Assembly: GCF_020524495.1 (NCBI RefSeq)
Contig: NZ_JAIVLB010000006.1
Location: 1-64,000, forward strand
Reading direction: 5' to 3'
Source: Bacillus stratosphericus
GTDB taxonomy: Bacteria; Bacillota; Bacilli; Bacillales; Bacillaceae
DNA: 64,000 nucleotides
Numbering within the stretch: position 1 is the first letter of the stretch; each line of letters opens with the position of its first letter. Shown piece by piece: positions 40,232-55,168 of the stretch. The notes below the pieces were generated by a model. That model worked only from the letters and a program-made list of their open reading frames with translations. It had not been told where the DNA came from and ran no database searches. The translations under genes were made by a program, and so were the position numbers.

Positions 40232-40933
40232 TTACTCATGTAATCCGCACTCTGTCTTTGCTGTACCTGACCATCTTCCAGAACGCAAATCATCTGCAGT
40301 GAAGGCAGGCTGTGTACATGGTGCACAGCCAATACTAGGATATCCTTGGTCATGAAGCAGATTATAAGGAAGATTCTCTCTAGACGCATATCTCCATATG
40401 TCCTTCCACGTCCAATGAATGAGCGGGCATACTTTCACTGATTTAAATTTTTCATCCTTATTTAAAAATTTAGTACCAGCTCGTTTTGGTGATTGCTCTC
40501 TTCTTAAGCCAGAAAGCCATGCCGGAAAGTCAGATAGTGCTCCTTGCAAAGGAATGACCTTCCGCATATGGCAGCAGCTTTGAGGATTTGTTTCCCATAA
40601 TTTATCACCATGCTGCTCGTTTTGCTGTTCAACCGTCAGCTCAGGTGTTTTCAGCACGATGTCTAAACCGGAGTATCTTTCCATAATTGCATCAATTGTG
40701 TCGTATGTTTCCTTGAAATGTAGACCTGTATCTAAAAAGACAATTCTCGCATCCTTTTTGACTTTCGCAATTAAATCGATTAGGACAATGCCCTCAATGC
40801 CAAAACTGCATGCATAAACAAGTTGATCACCATAATGACCGTACGCCCATTTCAGCACGGATAGGGTTTCTTTATACAAATCTTCCTCTTGAAACGTAAT
40901 GGACGGCTCTTGCCAATTTTCATAAGTTAACAT
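40232..40933 (-). CDS. cysH: phosphoadenylyl/adenylyl-sulfate reductase CysH
   Basis: Reduces PAPS (and APS in B. subtilis) to sulfite using thioredoxin. It has 233 residues with the CC..CxxC pattern (SCCHMRK near 120 and GCAPC near 205), diagnostic for the 4Fe-4S cluster, and the C-terminal catalytic Cys in ECGLHE. The ATG at 40933 follows GGAAGGGGAG; an 18-codon upstream extension is unlikely. It is the first gene of the operon under the S-box riboswitch. Confidence 0.96.
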   Translation of the reverse strand: MLTYENWQEPSITFQEEDLYKETLSVLKWAYGHYGDQLVYACSFGIEGIVLIDLIAKVKKDARIVFLDTGLHFKETYDTIDAIMERYSGLDIVLKTPELTVEQQNEQHGDKLWETNPQSCCHMRKVIPLQGALSDFPAWLSGLRREQSPKRAGTKFLNKDEKFKSVKVCPLIHWTWKDIWRYASRENLPYNLLHDQGYPSIGCAPCTQPAFTADDLRSGRWSGTAKTECGLHE

Positions 40934-41041
40934 TGTTTCTCCCCTTCCGGAGTACTCGTCATCTTGAATCGCTCGCACTACTTTCATCTAACTTTTTCAT
41001 TTTTCTCTACTTACATCAATTGTTCTTCCACCTCATTGTTA

Positions 41042-41200
41042 AAATAAAAAAACTTTCTTTCAGTCCGAAAGAAAGATGAGGAAGCTTACGGTTTCCTTAT
41101 CTTTCAAAACAGAATCATTTTGCAGGAAGTAGCACCTTGCTAATTGCAGGTTGCCGGGCTTCATCGGGCCAGTCCCTCCACCTCTCTGGATAAGAGTTTT
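41042..41200 (-). ncRNA. SAM-I (S-box) riboswitch in the cysH leader
   Basis: The minus strand shows the S-box core: CTTATC, AGAGAGGTGGAGGGACTGG, CCCGATGAAGCCCGGCAACC, AAGGTGCTA and the closing GATAAG. An antiterminator (GAAAGATAAGGAA with TTCCTCATCTTTC) competes with a terminator stem (41053-41061 with 41067-41075) followed by seven T residues. With SAM bound, transcription should stop before cysH. This agrees with known S-box control of B. subtilis cysH. Confidence 0.95.
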
Positions 41201-41212
41201 AATTTGTATTAA

Positions 41213-41240
41213 ATATTAACACAATTCCAATAAAAGTCAA
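41213..41240 (-). promoter_or_regulatory. promoter of the cysH operon
   Basis: TTGACT (41235-41240), 16 nt, TAATAT (41213-41218) preceded by TGT on the minus strand, immediately upstream of the S-box RNA. Confidence 0.7.
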
Positions 41241-41302
41241 CCCGACTTTATTGATAGGATTAGTTTTCATTGGAATTTGAGTCTATTTTACTATTTTAAC
41301 CA

Positions 41303-41336
41303 AATGAAAAAGCTATGCAGCTAGGCACAGCTTTTA
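41303..41336 (-). terminator. pyr operon terminator
   Basis: An 11-bp stem (about 41307-41318 with 41325-41335, one G-U pair, 6-nt loop) contains the pyrE stop codon. On the minus strand the 3' arm ends GCTTTTTCATTT. It separates pyr from the cysH promoter, which lies ahead of the next operon. Confidence 0.75.
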
Positions 41337-41972
41337 GACCGTTTCTTCCATCCAAGATGCAGAGGAAGGATCTTGTCTCCAGCGTTTTAATTTATTCATA
41401 GCCGAAGGATCGATTGCTTTTAGCTCTAGAGCCACTTCTATCAGTGTGTCATAGTCTGTTAGTGTGACATATGGAATGTTTTTTTTCTGAAAAGCAGCAA
41501 CTGCCTTTGGCAGTCCGTATGTGAAAATAGCCACAACGCCAAGTACGTCACAGCCTTCTTCTTGAAGTGCAGCGACAACTTCAAGGACACTGCCCCCAGT
41601 TGAAATGAGGTCTTCTACAACGACAACCTTTTGGCCAAACGATACGGCCCCTTCAATTTGATTCCCTTTACCGTGTGCCTTTGGCTTACTTCTGACATAA
41701 CACATCGGAACGTTCAGACGGTCTGCCGCTAATGCCGCATGCGGAATGCCTGCTGTTGCAGTACCTGAGACCACCTCCGCTCCCTCGAAATGAGTAAGAA
41801 TCAGATTTTTTAGTCCATCAGCAATGTCCTGTCTCACTTCTGGGTACGACAAGGTCAGGCGATTGTCACAGTAAATCGGTGATTTGATGCCGCTAGCCCA
41901 TGTAAACGGTTCGTCTGGTTTTAATGCGACAGCTTTGATTTGCAATAGATGTTGAGCAATTTTCGTTTTCAT
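41334..41972 (-). CDS. pyrE: orotate phosphoribosyltransferase
   Basis: Converts orotate and PRPP to OMP. It has 212 residues with the PRPP motif [13 protein letters not shown] near 120 and the flexible loop [15 protein letters not shown]. The ATG at 41972 is preceded by GGGAGTG and lies 7 nt after pyrF; a long in-frame extension (51 codons) would overlap pyrF and has no family similarity. It is the last gene of the pyr operon. Confidence 0.97.
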   Translation of the reverse strand: MKTKIAQHLLQIKAVALKPDEPFTWASGIKSPIYCDNRLTLSYPEVRQDIADGLKNLILTHFEGAEVVSGTATAGIPHAALAADRLNVPMCYVRSKPKAHGKGNQIEGAVSFGQKVVVVEDLISTGGSVLEVVAALQEEGCDVLGVVAIFTYGLPKAVAAFQKKNIPYVTLTDYDTLIEVALELKAIDPSAMNKLKRWRQDPSSASWMEETV

Positions 41973-41979
41973 CCGGCAG

Positions 41980-44354
<2,375 letters not shown>

Positions 44355-44358
<4 letters not shown>

Positions 44359-47300
44359 ATTGTTACTGTCACCTCAGCATTCGTTTTCACTTCTGGCATT
44401 TCGTCTGCTCTAAATGTCATGCTCTCCAGCACTCTTAAAATGGCTTCTGCCGTATCTAGTGACGTTAAGCAAGCCACTCCATTTTCAACAGATTCACGTC
44501 TGATTTTAAAGCCATCTCTTGCCGGCTGTTTTCCTTTTGTCAGTGTGTTGATGACAAATTGGGCTTCACCGTTTCGAATGACATCGAGAAGATTCTTTCC
44601 TTCTTCTCCTATTTTGCCGACAACACTTGATGGGATGGATGCTCGTTTTAAGTATTTAGCTGTTCCTTCTGTCGCTAAAATATGATAGCCGATGGAATGG
44701 AACCTTCTTGCAATCTCAAGTCCTTCTTCTTTATCCTTGTCAGCGACTGTCAAGAGAACCGTTCCGTCATTTGGAATTTGAATCCCTGATGCAATCAATC
44801 CTTTATAGAGGGCTTTTTCGATTGTGACATCTTTCCCCATGACTTCACCTGTTGATTTCATCTCAGGCCCAAGTGTAATATCCACTCTTCTTAGTTTTGC
44901 AAAAGAGAAGACTGGGACTTTCACGTACACCCCATCTTGCTCTGCGCGAAGTCCTTCTTGATAGCCATAGTTTTTGAGCTTGTCACCTAAAATGACTTTT
45001 GTTGCTAGATTCGCCATAGGAATGCCCGTAATTTTACTTAGGAATGGGACCGTCCGGCTTGAACGCGGATTCACTTCAAGCACGTACACTTCTCCTTTTG
45101 ATAGAACAAATTGAATGTTAAGCAGCCCAATAATGTTGAGTCCTTTTGCGAGTTTCATTGTGTATTCTGCGATCTTCGCTTTGATGTCTTCAGATAATGT
45201 CTGCGGCGGATAGACCGCAATGGAGTCACCAGAGTGAACCCCTGCTCTTTCAATATGTTCCATAATGCCTGGGATCACGACAGTTTCTCCGTCAGATACT
45301 GCATCTACTTCAATTTCTTTTCCTGTCAAATACTTGTCAATTAAAACTGGGTGTTGCGGATTAACTTTCACCGCATTCTCCATATAATGAAGGAGCTCGG
45401 CTTCTTGGTACACAATTTCCATCGCCCGACCGCCTAACACATAGGAAGGACGGACAAGGACTGGGTAGCCGATCTGATTTGCAATCGATACGGCCTCTGG
45501 CACAGAAGTGGCTGTTTTTCCTTTTGGCTGAGGAACGCCGAGTGTTTCTAATGTTTGTTCAAACTTGTCACGGTTTTCCGCCCGGTCAAGGTCTTCAAGA
45601 GAAGTCCCAAGAATCTTAACCCCTCTATTTGATAATTCATCTGCTAAGTTGATTGCTGTTTGTCCGCCAAACTGAACGACGACACCTTCTGGTTTTTCAA
45701 GGTCGATGATGTGCATCACATCTTCTACAGTGAGTGGTTCAAAGTAGAGTTTATCTGAAATACTGAAATCTGTTGAGACTGTTTCAGGGTTGTTGTTAAT
45801 AATAATGGCTTCATACCCTGCTTGTTTGATCGCCCACACAGAATGGACGGTCGCATAATCAAATTCAACCCCTTGTCCAATTCGGATTGGACCTGAGCCT
45901 AGTACGATGACACTTTTCTTGTCTGTTTGTTCTGATTCATTTTCATCTTCATATGTGCTGTAGAAATATGGTGTTTCTGATTCAAATTCAGCCGCACATG
46001 TATCAACCATTTTATAAACTGGAACGATGCCTGCTTCTTGTCTTAGATTATAGACATCTGCTTCGTTCATGTTCCACTCGCGGCTAATATAGATGTCTGA
46101 GAAACCTTTATGTTTCGCTTCTTTTAATACGTCTACATTGCCTTTCTTTTCTTTTAACGTCTTTTCAAATGCGATGATGCCTTCTAGTTTATGAAGGAAG
46201 AAATAATCAATTTTTGAGAATTCATGAATCTGTTCGACTGTATAGCCCCTTCTAAGCGCCTCAGCGATATAAAATAGTCGCTCGTCTCCTGCTTTGATAA
46301 TTCGCTTTTCGAGTACTTCGTTTGTGATGTCAGCTTCATCTTTTAATTCAATATGATGCACATCCGCTTCAAGTGAGCGTACAGCCTTTAAAAGAGACTC
46401 CTCTAATGTACGGCCGATCGCCATGACTTCACCCGTTGCTTTCATTTGAGTACCAAGACGTCTGTTGGCAGATTCAAATTTATCGAACGGCCAGCGCGGG
46501 ATTTTTGAAACGATATAGTCAAGTGCTGGCTCGAAAGCGGCATATGTTTTACCTGTGACTGGGTTCATCATTTCATCAAGCGTTAGGCCGACAGCAATTT
46601 TCGCTGCAAGTTTTGCAATTGGATATCCTGTCGCTTTAGATGCAAGCGCAGAAGAACGGCTTACGCGCGGGTTTACTTCGATGATATAGTATTGAAAGCT
46701 GCTCGGGTCAAGCGCCAGCTGTACGTTACAGCCGCCTTCAATGCCAAGTGCGCGGATCAGCTTGAGGGAGACATTACGAAGCAGCTGATATTCACGGTCA
46801 CTTAAGGTTTGGCTTGGCGCAACGACAATACTATCACCTGTGTGGATGCCGACAGGATCAAAGTTTTCCATGTTGCAAACAACGATCGCATGGTCACCAC
46901 TGTCACGCATGACTTCATATTCAATTTCTTTAAAGCCTGCAATACTCTTTTCAAGTAAGCATTGTGTGACCGGGCTTAGCTTAAGACCGTTCTCGACGAT
47001 TTCTTTCAGTTCTTGCTCGTTTGTACAAATTCCGCCGCCCGTTCCGCCTAATGTATAGGCTGGTCTTACAATGACAGGGAAGCCGATTTGATTCGTAAAC
47101 GCCATCGCTTCTTCAAGATTATGAATGATTTCACTTTCTGGTACAGGTTCATTTAGTTCGTTCATCAGATTACGGAATAAATCTCTGTCCTCTGCTTTTT
47201 GAATAGCTGAGAGCTTTGTTCCAAGTACTTCAACGCCGCATTCAGCTAATACGCCAAGGTCTGATAATTCAACGGCAAGGTTCAGCCCAGTTTGTCCGCC

Positions 47301-47570
47301 AAGTGTAGGTAAGATCGCATCAGGACGTTCTTTTCGAATGATTCGTGTTAAAAATTCTGGTGTCAGTGGTTCAATGTATACCTTGTCCGCCATTTCTGTA
47401 TCTGTCATGATCGTCGCAGGATTGGAATTGACAAGAACGACTTCATAGCCCTCTTCTTTTAGTGCTAAGCAAGCCTGTGTGCCTGCATAGTCAAACTCCG
47501 CTGCCTGACCGATGATGATGGGACCTGATCCGATAACTAAAATCTTTTTGATGTCTAAGCGTTTTGGCAT
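44355..47570 (-). CDS. pyrAB: carbamoyl-phosphate synthase, large subunit (pyrimidine-specific)
   Basis: Makes carbamoyl phosphate from bicarbonate, ATP and ammonia from the small subunit. It has 1071 residues with duplicated ATP-grasp halves ([17 protein letters not shown] at the start, [16 protein letters not shown] around 560), metal-binding NPR motifs in each, and a C-terminal allosteric domain (about 935-1071), the site for UMP/PRPP effects. Same length as in B. subtilis. It overlaps pyrAA by 16 nt and pyrK by 4. Confidence 0.98.
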
Positions 47571-48645
47571 ACTTCTTCCCCTTCTTTCTCAGTCGTATGA
47601 ATCATTTCCATGAATTGATCAAATAAGTAATTGGCATCTTCTGGACCAGGTGACGCTTCTGGGTGATACTGTACAGTGAATGCTGGTGCTTCTTTATGCT
47701 TTAATCCTTCAACCGTATTGTCATTTAGTGCAATATGAGTGACTTCGAGTAAGTCTTCGTTAATCGCACTTACCGTGTAGCCATGGTTTTGAGACGTCAA
47801 GGTCACCTTTCCAGTGGCTAGTTCTTTGACTGGGTGATTTGATCCTCTATGGCCAAACTTCATTTTTTCTGTACTAGCACCGCAAGCAAGAGCGAATAAC
47901 TGGTGTCCTAAACAAATACCAAAGAGTGGTACCTTTCCAATGAGCTGTTTAATCATTTCAACCGCTTCTGGTACATCGACTGGGTCCCCAGGTCCGTTTG
48001 AAAGCATGATGCCGTCAGGCTTTAACTGCAGCACTTCATCTGCAGTGATATTGTATGGCACCACAACGACATCACAGTCACGCTTATTGAGCTCGCGCAA
48101 AATGCCGTGCTTCATGCCGAAATCCACAAGCACAATTCTTTTTCCTCTTCCTGGGCTTGGGTACGCATTTTTCACAGATACTTGACTCACTTGATCTGTT
48201 GGCATCTGCATCGTTTGAAGGCGGCGCACAACATCATCCACTTGTTCACCCGGTCCTGCAAAAGCCCCTCTTAATGCCCCTGCACTTCGAATCATTCTTG
48301 TCAGCTTTCGTGTGTCGATTCCGCTAAGACCCGGAATGTTTTTCATTTTTAAGTATTCATCGAGTGAATATGAAGAGCGCCAGTTTGAGGGCTTTTCACA
48401 AAGCTCTTTCACAATCAGCCCTTTCACAAACGGTGTGATCGATTCAAAATCATCACGGTTAATGCCATAGTTGCCGATAAGCGGGTAAGTGAGTGTGACA
48501 ATTTGTCCGCAGTATGATGGGTCAGACAAAATCTCTTGATAGCCCGTCATCCCTGTGTTAAAGACGACTTCTCCGACTGACGCTTTTAAGCTGCCAAAGC
48601 CTGTCCCTTCGAATACTGTTCCGTTTTCTAGCACTAAGCGTCTCT

Positions 48646-48649
<4 letters not shown>
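47555..48649 (-). CDS. pyrAA: carbamoyl-phosphate synthase, small subunit (pyrimidine-specific)
   Basis: Glutaminase subunit (carA). It has 364 residues with the class I amidotransferase triad: Cys in [12 protein letters not shown] near 240, and His/Glu in YHPEASPGP near 325. The N-terminal domain contacts PyrAB. The ATG overlaps the pyrC stop by ATGA. Its position in the pyr operon argues for the pyrimidine rather than the arginine isozyme. Confidence 0.97.
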
Positions 48650-50860
<2,211 letters not shown>

Positions 50861-50876
50861 TCATCACTTTCAGGTT

Positions 50877-50970
50877 CAAAAAAACCCTAAGCCTTGGCAG
50901 CTTAGGGTTCTCCAAAAGAAGCAGCAGCACATTCTGCTCATTTTAGAACCCTTGTCAGCCTCACTGGACT
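50877..50970 (-). ncRNA. PyrR-dependent attenuator before pyrB
   Basis: The minus-strand PyrR-binding loop AGTCCAGTGAGGCT (50957-50970) is followed by AAGGGTTCT, which can pair with AGAACCCT to form the antiterminator. The terminator is AACCCTAAGC..GCTTAGGGTT followed by seven T residues (50877-50910). PyrR-UMP bound to the loop should favour termination. Confidence 0.93.
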
Positions 50971-52289
50971 TATTTTAAAAGGTTTTCTGTATTCGATTCA
51001 TTTGACTCGTCTCCCTCTACCTTTTGATGCGGTAGCATCAGGTTTAACAGGACGCCCGTAATCGCAGCGAATGCCATTCCGGATAATGTGAGATTGATTT
51101 GTTTCACCTCAATGAATGCCCCGCCAATTCCAATAACTAAGATGACAGATGCGATAATGAGATTGCGCTTTTCTTCAAAGTTCACTTTATGATCAATCAG
51201 GATTCTCAGGCCGCTCGAGGCAATGATTCCAAAGAGAAGGAACGAAACACCTCCCATGACTGCGGACGGAACTGTACTGATTAATGCTGAAATTTTCCCA
51301 ACAAAGCCGAAGCAGATCGCAAACACTGCTGCTCCTGCGATGACGAAGATACTAAACACTCTGGTGATGGCAAGTACGCCAATGTTCTCCCCATAAGTCG
51401 TTGTTGGTGGTCCGCCAATGAGTGAAGCGAAGATGGTCGCCGCACTGTCTCCTAAAATGGAGCGGTGAAGTCCTGGCTTTTGAATAAAATCTTGCCCTAC
51501 GACCTTGCTTAATACCACTTGGTGGCCAATGTGCTCAGACATGGTCACAAAGGCAACCGGCACCATCACTGTGAGAATGCTCAAGGTGACAGCAGGTGTA
51601 TAGTCGACAAATGGTACGACAAATTCTGGTACAGCAAACCATTTTGCGTCAATGACCGGCTGGAAATTCACGATGCCTTGTGTTAAGGCAAAGAGATAGC
51701 CGCTGATAATACCGATTAATACTGGAATCAGGCTAAGGAACCCTCTGAGAAAAATCATGCTGATAATGGTGACAGCCAGTGTAAAGCCGGCTACCATTAA
51801 GTGCTTTAGGCTGTAAACAAGCTCAGTCGCATTCGGATCAACATACATTGCCATGTTGACAGCTGTTCCAGCTAATCCGAGTCCAATAACCATAATAACT
51901 GGTCCGACAACGACCGGCGGCAGAAGCTTCATCAGCCAGCCTGTGCCTAACCATTTAATGAATAATGCAATGAGGGCATAAGCCACACCCGCCATGAAGG
52001 CACCAACCATTGCAGCTCCTGGGCCACCTGAGGCTTTGACATTCAGTATGGGGGCGATAAAGGCAAAGGACGATCCAAGATACGCCGGAATTTGTCCTCT
52101 AGTGATGATTAAGTAAACAATGGTTCCAACACCACTTGAGATGAGCGCAACGGCTGGACTCATGTCAATGATTTTTGGTACAAGAATGGTCGCACCAAAC
52201 ATGGCAAACAAATGCTGGAGGCTAAGTGATAGCCATGTGAACGGTTTTGGGATATCTCGAATGCCTAAATTGGCTTTTTGCTGACTCAT
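50970..52289 (-). CDS. pyrP: uracil permease PyrP
   Basis: A nucleobase:cation symporter 2 (NAT/NCS2) of 439 residues with about 12-14 hydrophobic segments and family motifs SGVGTIVYL, SSFAFIAP, and GGPPTTTYGENIG (about 292-304, the substrate-binding region). It is in the pyr operon behind its own attenuator, so uptake is repressed when UMP is high. The ATG follows AGGAGGAAA. Confidence 0.96.
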   Translation of the reverse strand: MSQQKANLGIRDIPKPFTWLSLSLQHLFAMFGATILVPKIIDMSPAVALISSGVGTIVYLIITRGQIPAYLGSSFAFIAPILNVKASGGPGAAMVGAFMAGVAYALIALFIKWLGTGWLMKLLPPVVVGPVIMVIGLGLAGTAVNMAMYVDPNATELVYSLKHLMVAGFTLAVTIISMIFLRGFLSLIPVLIGIISGYLFALTQGIVNFQPVIDAKWFAVPEFVVPFVDYTPAVTLSILTVMVPVAFVTMSEHIGHQVVLSKVVGQDFIQKPGLHRSILGDSAATIFASLIGGPPTTTYGENIGVLAITRVFSIFVIAGAAVFAICFGFVGKISALISTVPSAVMGGVSFLLFGIIASSGLRILIDHKVNFEEKRNLIIASVILVIGIGGAFIEVKQINLTLSGMAFAAITGVLLNLMLPHQKVEGDESNESNTENLLK

Positions 52290-52321
52290 GATTTTTCCTC
52301 CTAGATGTGTCCTTTTTCATT

Positions 52322-52440
52322 AAAAAAGCCTCTTTGCGAGTATGCGCAAAGAGGCTGGCCTAGAAAAACCATACACGCCATGTAGCCGTGTGAGTGGTGT
52401 CTCTGTTATTGTCCTCTTTGCAAACTCTCTGGAATGCATT
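52322..52440 (-). ncRNA. PyrR-dependent attenuator before pyrP
   Basis: The binding loop ATTCCAGAGAGTTT (52422-52435, minus) deviates slightly from the AGUCC-type consensus (AUUCC, and GUUU for GGCU). It is followed by GCAAAGAGG, which can pair with CCTCTTTGC of the terminator. Terminator stem AGCCTCTTTGCG / CGCAAAGAGGCT (52327-52356) and a T-tract. Confidence 0.9.
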
Positions 52441-52448
52441 TAAAAAGG

Positions 52449-52994
<546 letters not shown>

Positions 52995-53011
52995 TCACAC
53001 CTCTTTTTGAC

Positions 53012-53112
53012 AAATAAAAAGCCCCTTCTGCAAAGGGCAGAGAGGGGCTTTCATTTGTGCATACACGTGTACAAATGAATCCGTTATCCTTCTCAGCCTC
53101 TCTGGACTGTTT
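53012..53112 (-). ncRNA. PyrR-dependent attenuator before pyrR
   Basis: The binding loop AGTCCAGAGAGGCT (53095-53108, minus) is a full consensus match. It precedes an antiterminator region and a terminator AAAGCCCCTCTCTGC / GCAGAAGGGGCTTT (53018-53051) followed by TTATTTG. Confidence 0.93.
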
Positions 53113-53136
53113 TAAAGAATCTCCATTTCTTCGTTT

Positions 53137-53165
53137 ATTATTTCAGAAAAAGAACTGCCTGTCAA
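53137..53165 (-). promoter_or_regulatory. pyr operon promoter
   Basis: A perfect TTGACA (53160-53165), 17 nt, and AATAAT (53137-53142) on the minus strand; the -35 overlaps the rluD stop codon. Confidence 0.75.
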
Positions 53166-54076
53166 TCGTTATTTCTTAACGAATCGATAAAAGTTTGCAT
53201 ATCAGCTGGAATTGGTGCTGTGAACTCCATGTATTCTCCTGTTCTAGGATGATCAAATCCTAAAACCCCTGCATGCAGCAGCTGTCCATTGAAATCGACT
53301 GTTTTTCTTGGACCATATTTCGGGTCTCCTGCAAGAGGATAGCCAATATATTTCATATGGACACGAATTTGGTGTGTTCTTCCTGTTTCAAGACGGCATT
53401 CTACAAGGGTGAAATCTTGAAAGCGTTCAATCACGTCAAAATGAGTGACCGCCTGCTTTGCGTTTCCTTTTGTAACGGTCATGCTTTGGCGGTCTTTTTT
53501 GTCTCTACCAATTGGTGCGTCAATTGTTCCTGTATCATGCTGGATGATGCCATGGACAACTGCGGTGTATTTTCTTGTCACACTCTTGGCAACCAATTGA
53601 TTGACGAGTGATTCGTGCGCCACATCATTTTTAGCAACCATTAAGAGACCAGACGTATCCTTATCAATCCGGTGGACAATTCCAGGTCTCATGACGCCAT
53701 TAATGCCTGATAAGTCATTGCAATGTGCCATGAGACCATTGACAAGCGTTCCTGACACATGACCTGGTGCTGGATGAACGACCATACCTCGTGGTTTATT
53801 CACCACTAGTACGTCTTCATCCTCATAATAAATATCAAGATCCATCGGTTCTGCTTCTACATCAAGTGCTTCTGGATCTGGAATCTCCACTTTGATTTGA
53901 TCTTCAGCCTGGACTTTATAATTGGCTTTTACTTGCTTCCCATTTACTTCGATCTGCCCGTCCTTGACCCACTGCTGGACTTGGGTTCTTGACCATTCTG
54001 GTTTTGTCGTGCTTAAAAATTTATCAAGCCGTTCACTCGTATGTTCTTCTGAAACGGCAATGTTTATTTGATTCAT
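53162..54076 (-). CDS. rluD: 23S rRNA pseudouridine synthase, RluD type (YlyB)
   Basis: Pseudouridylates helix 69 region of 23S rRNA by family. It has 304 residues: an S4 domain (about 13-75, [24 protein letters not shown] region), and the catalytic domain with [10 protein letters not shown] near 139-148 containing the catalytic Asp, and [12 protein letters not shown] near 225. It overlaps lspA by 4 nt (ATGA) and ends in the pyr promoter. Confidence 0.95.
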   Translation of the reverse strand: MNQINIAVSEEHTSERLDKFLSTTKPEWSRTQVQQWVKDGQIEVNGKQVKANYKVQAEDQIKVEIPDPEALDVEAEPMDLDIYYEDEDVLVVNKPRGMVVHPAPGHVSGTLVNGLMAHCNDLSGINGVMRPGIVHRIDKDTSGLLMVAKNDVAHESLVNQLVAKSVTRKYTAVVHGIIQHDTGTIDAPIGRDKKDRQSMTVTKGNAKQAVTHFDVIERFQDFTLVECRLETGRTHQIRVHMKYIGYPLAGDPKYGPRKTVDFNGQLLHAGVLGFDHPRTGEYMEFTAPIPADMQTFIDSLRNND

Positions 54077-54540
54077 GTAGTTGACTCCTTATTTTTCTTT
54101 CCATCTAACAGCATTTGAATGAAGAGGAGAATAACCCCTACACATAAAGAAGAATCTGCAATGTTAAAAATCGGGTAATGATAATCCCAAAATACGAAGT
54201 GAGCGAAATCAACCACTTCCTGACGGAAAATGCGGTCGATAAAGTTTCCAATCGCTCCGCCAAGCATTAAGGCTAACGCTACACCAAGCAGCTTATCCTT
54301 TTGTCCATGCTTTTGCAAGTAATAGATAATTCCCGTAATAACAACGAGTGTAATCACATAGAAAAACCACATTTGCCCTTGGAGAATGCCCCAGGCGGCT
54401 CCTGAATTTCGGTGAGACGTAATATAAAAAAATCCATCAATTACTGGAATAGAATCTCCAAGTATCATATTTTTGACAATGAGCCATTTTGTTAATTGAT
54501 CTAAACAAATTATAACGAATGCGATTATGTAATAGAACAC
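54073..54540 (-). CDS. lspA: lipoprotein signal peptidase
   Basis: Signal peptidase II cleaves prolipoproteins after diacylglyceryl transfer. It has 155 residues and four membrane helices. Catalytic aspartates lie in GNFIDRIF and [15 protein letters not shown] is also conserved. The GTG start at 54540 follows GGAGGAACG. It has its own promoter candidate (54577-54605), beyond the ylyA stop. Confidence 0.97.
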   Translation of the reverse strand: MFYYIIAFVIICLDQLTKWLIVKNMILGDSIPVIDGFFYITSHRNSGAAWGILQGQMWFFYVITLVVITGIIYYLQKHGQKDKLLGVALALMLGGAIGNFIDRIFRQEVVDFAHFVFWDYHYPIFNIADSSLCVGVILLFIQMLLDGKKNKESTT

Positions 54541-54576
54541 ACACGTTCCTCCATCTTCATACTTTGATCTTTAAGC

Positions 54577-54605
54577 ATTTTATCAAGAAAACAGGAAGGA
54601 GTAAA
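54577..54605 (-). promoter_or_regulatory. promoter candidate for lspA-rluD
   Basis: TTTACT (54600-54605), 17 nt, TAAAAT (54577-54582) on the minus strand, 37 nt before the lspA start. Confidence 0.45.
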
Positions 54606-54634
54606 GAAACTTTCATTGACAGACAAAAACCTCC

Positions 54635-55009
54635 CTACATGTGGAAGGCTTCAAAATGAGAATCATTTGATTCATTAGGATAAGGGGTGAATGTTTTTTT
54701 CTCGTATTGCTTATAATATAAAAAGTCGTCAGTTGTGCGGGCTGTAGGAAGAATACGCATTTGTTCAAACGGAATTGTGTGACCTGTTATCTCACATATG
54801 CCATAGGTTCCTTGCTCTATTTTTGCAATAGCGAGTGAAACATCTTGCAGCTCTTCTTTTATGTGATAAAGAATCGTTGTCGTTTTCGCTTGATTTAATG
54901 TGATATGTTCAGCGGGTGAACGAAATGATGCATATTCAAACAATTTGGATTGCAGTTCTTCTTTCATTTGAAGGAGTTCCATGTAAATCGTGTCTAGATC
55001 GCCATTCAT
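54635..55009 (-). CDS. ylyA: RNA polymerase-binding DksA/TraR-like protein YlyA
   Basis: A 124-residue DksA/TraR-like protein. B. subtilis YlyA is reported to bind RNA polymerase and control spore germination genes in the sigma-G phase. The N-terminal coiled-coil hairpin is about 1-80. The zinc-finger region YGICEITGHTIPFEQMRILP keeps only one of the four cysteines, so metal binding is unlikely. The ATG at 55009 has AGGAG 13 nt upstream, rather long spacing. I could not find a clear sigma-G promoter. The gene lies between the ileS terminator and lspA. Confidence 0.85.
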   Translation of the reverse strand: MNGDLDTIYMELLQMKEELQSKLFEYASFRSPAEHITLNQAKTTTILYHIKEELQDVSLAIAKIEQGTYGICEITGHTIPFEQMRILPTARTTDDFLYYKQYEKKTFTPYPNESNDSHFEAFHM

Positions 55010-55116
55010 GTCGCTATTTCAACTCCTGCCCTGTCTTGATAATCATATTGTTGCCACGACTGTTCACTTTAAAGCCATAAGATTTTTCCTTTCGTTCTAA
55101 ACACTGTCATTTTCTT

Positions 55117-55148
55117 AAATAAAAAACGCCCCACGTATTGCGGGGCGC
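55117..55148 (-). terminator. ileS terminator
   Basis: The stem CGCCCC (55127-55132) / GGGGCG (55142-55147) with a 9-nt loop is followed on the minus strand by TTTTTTATTT. It lies 20 nt after the ileS stop. Confidence 0.85.
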
Positions 55149-55168
55149 TAGTTGGTGTTGTCACACTG

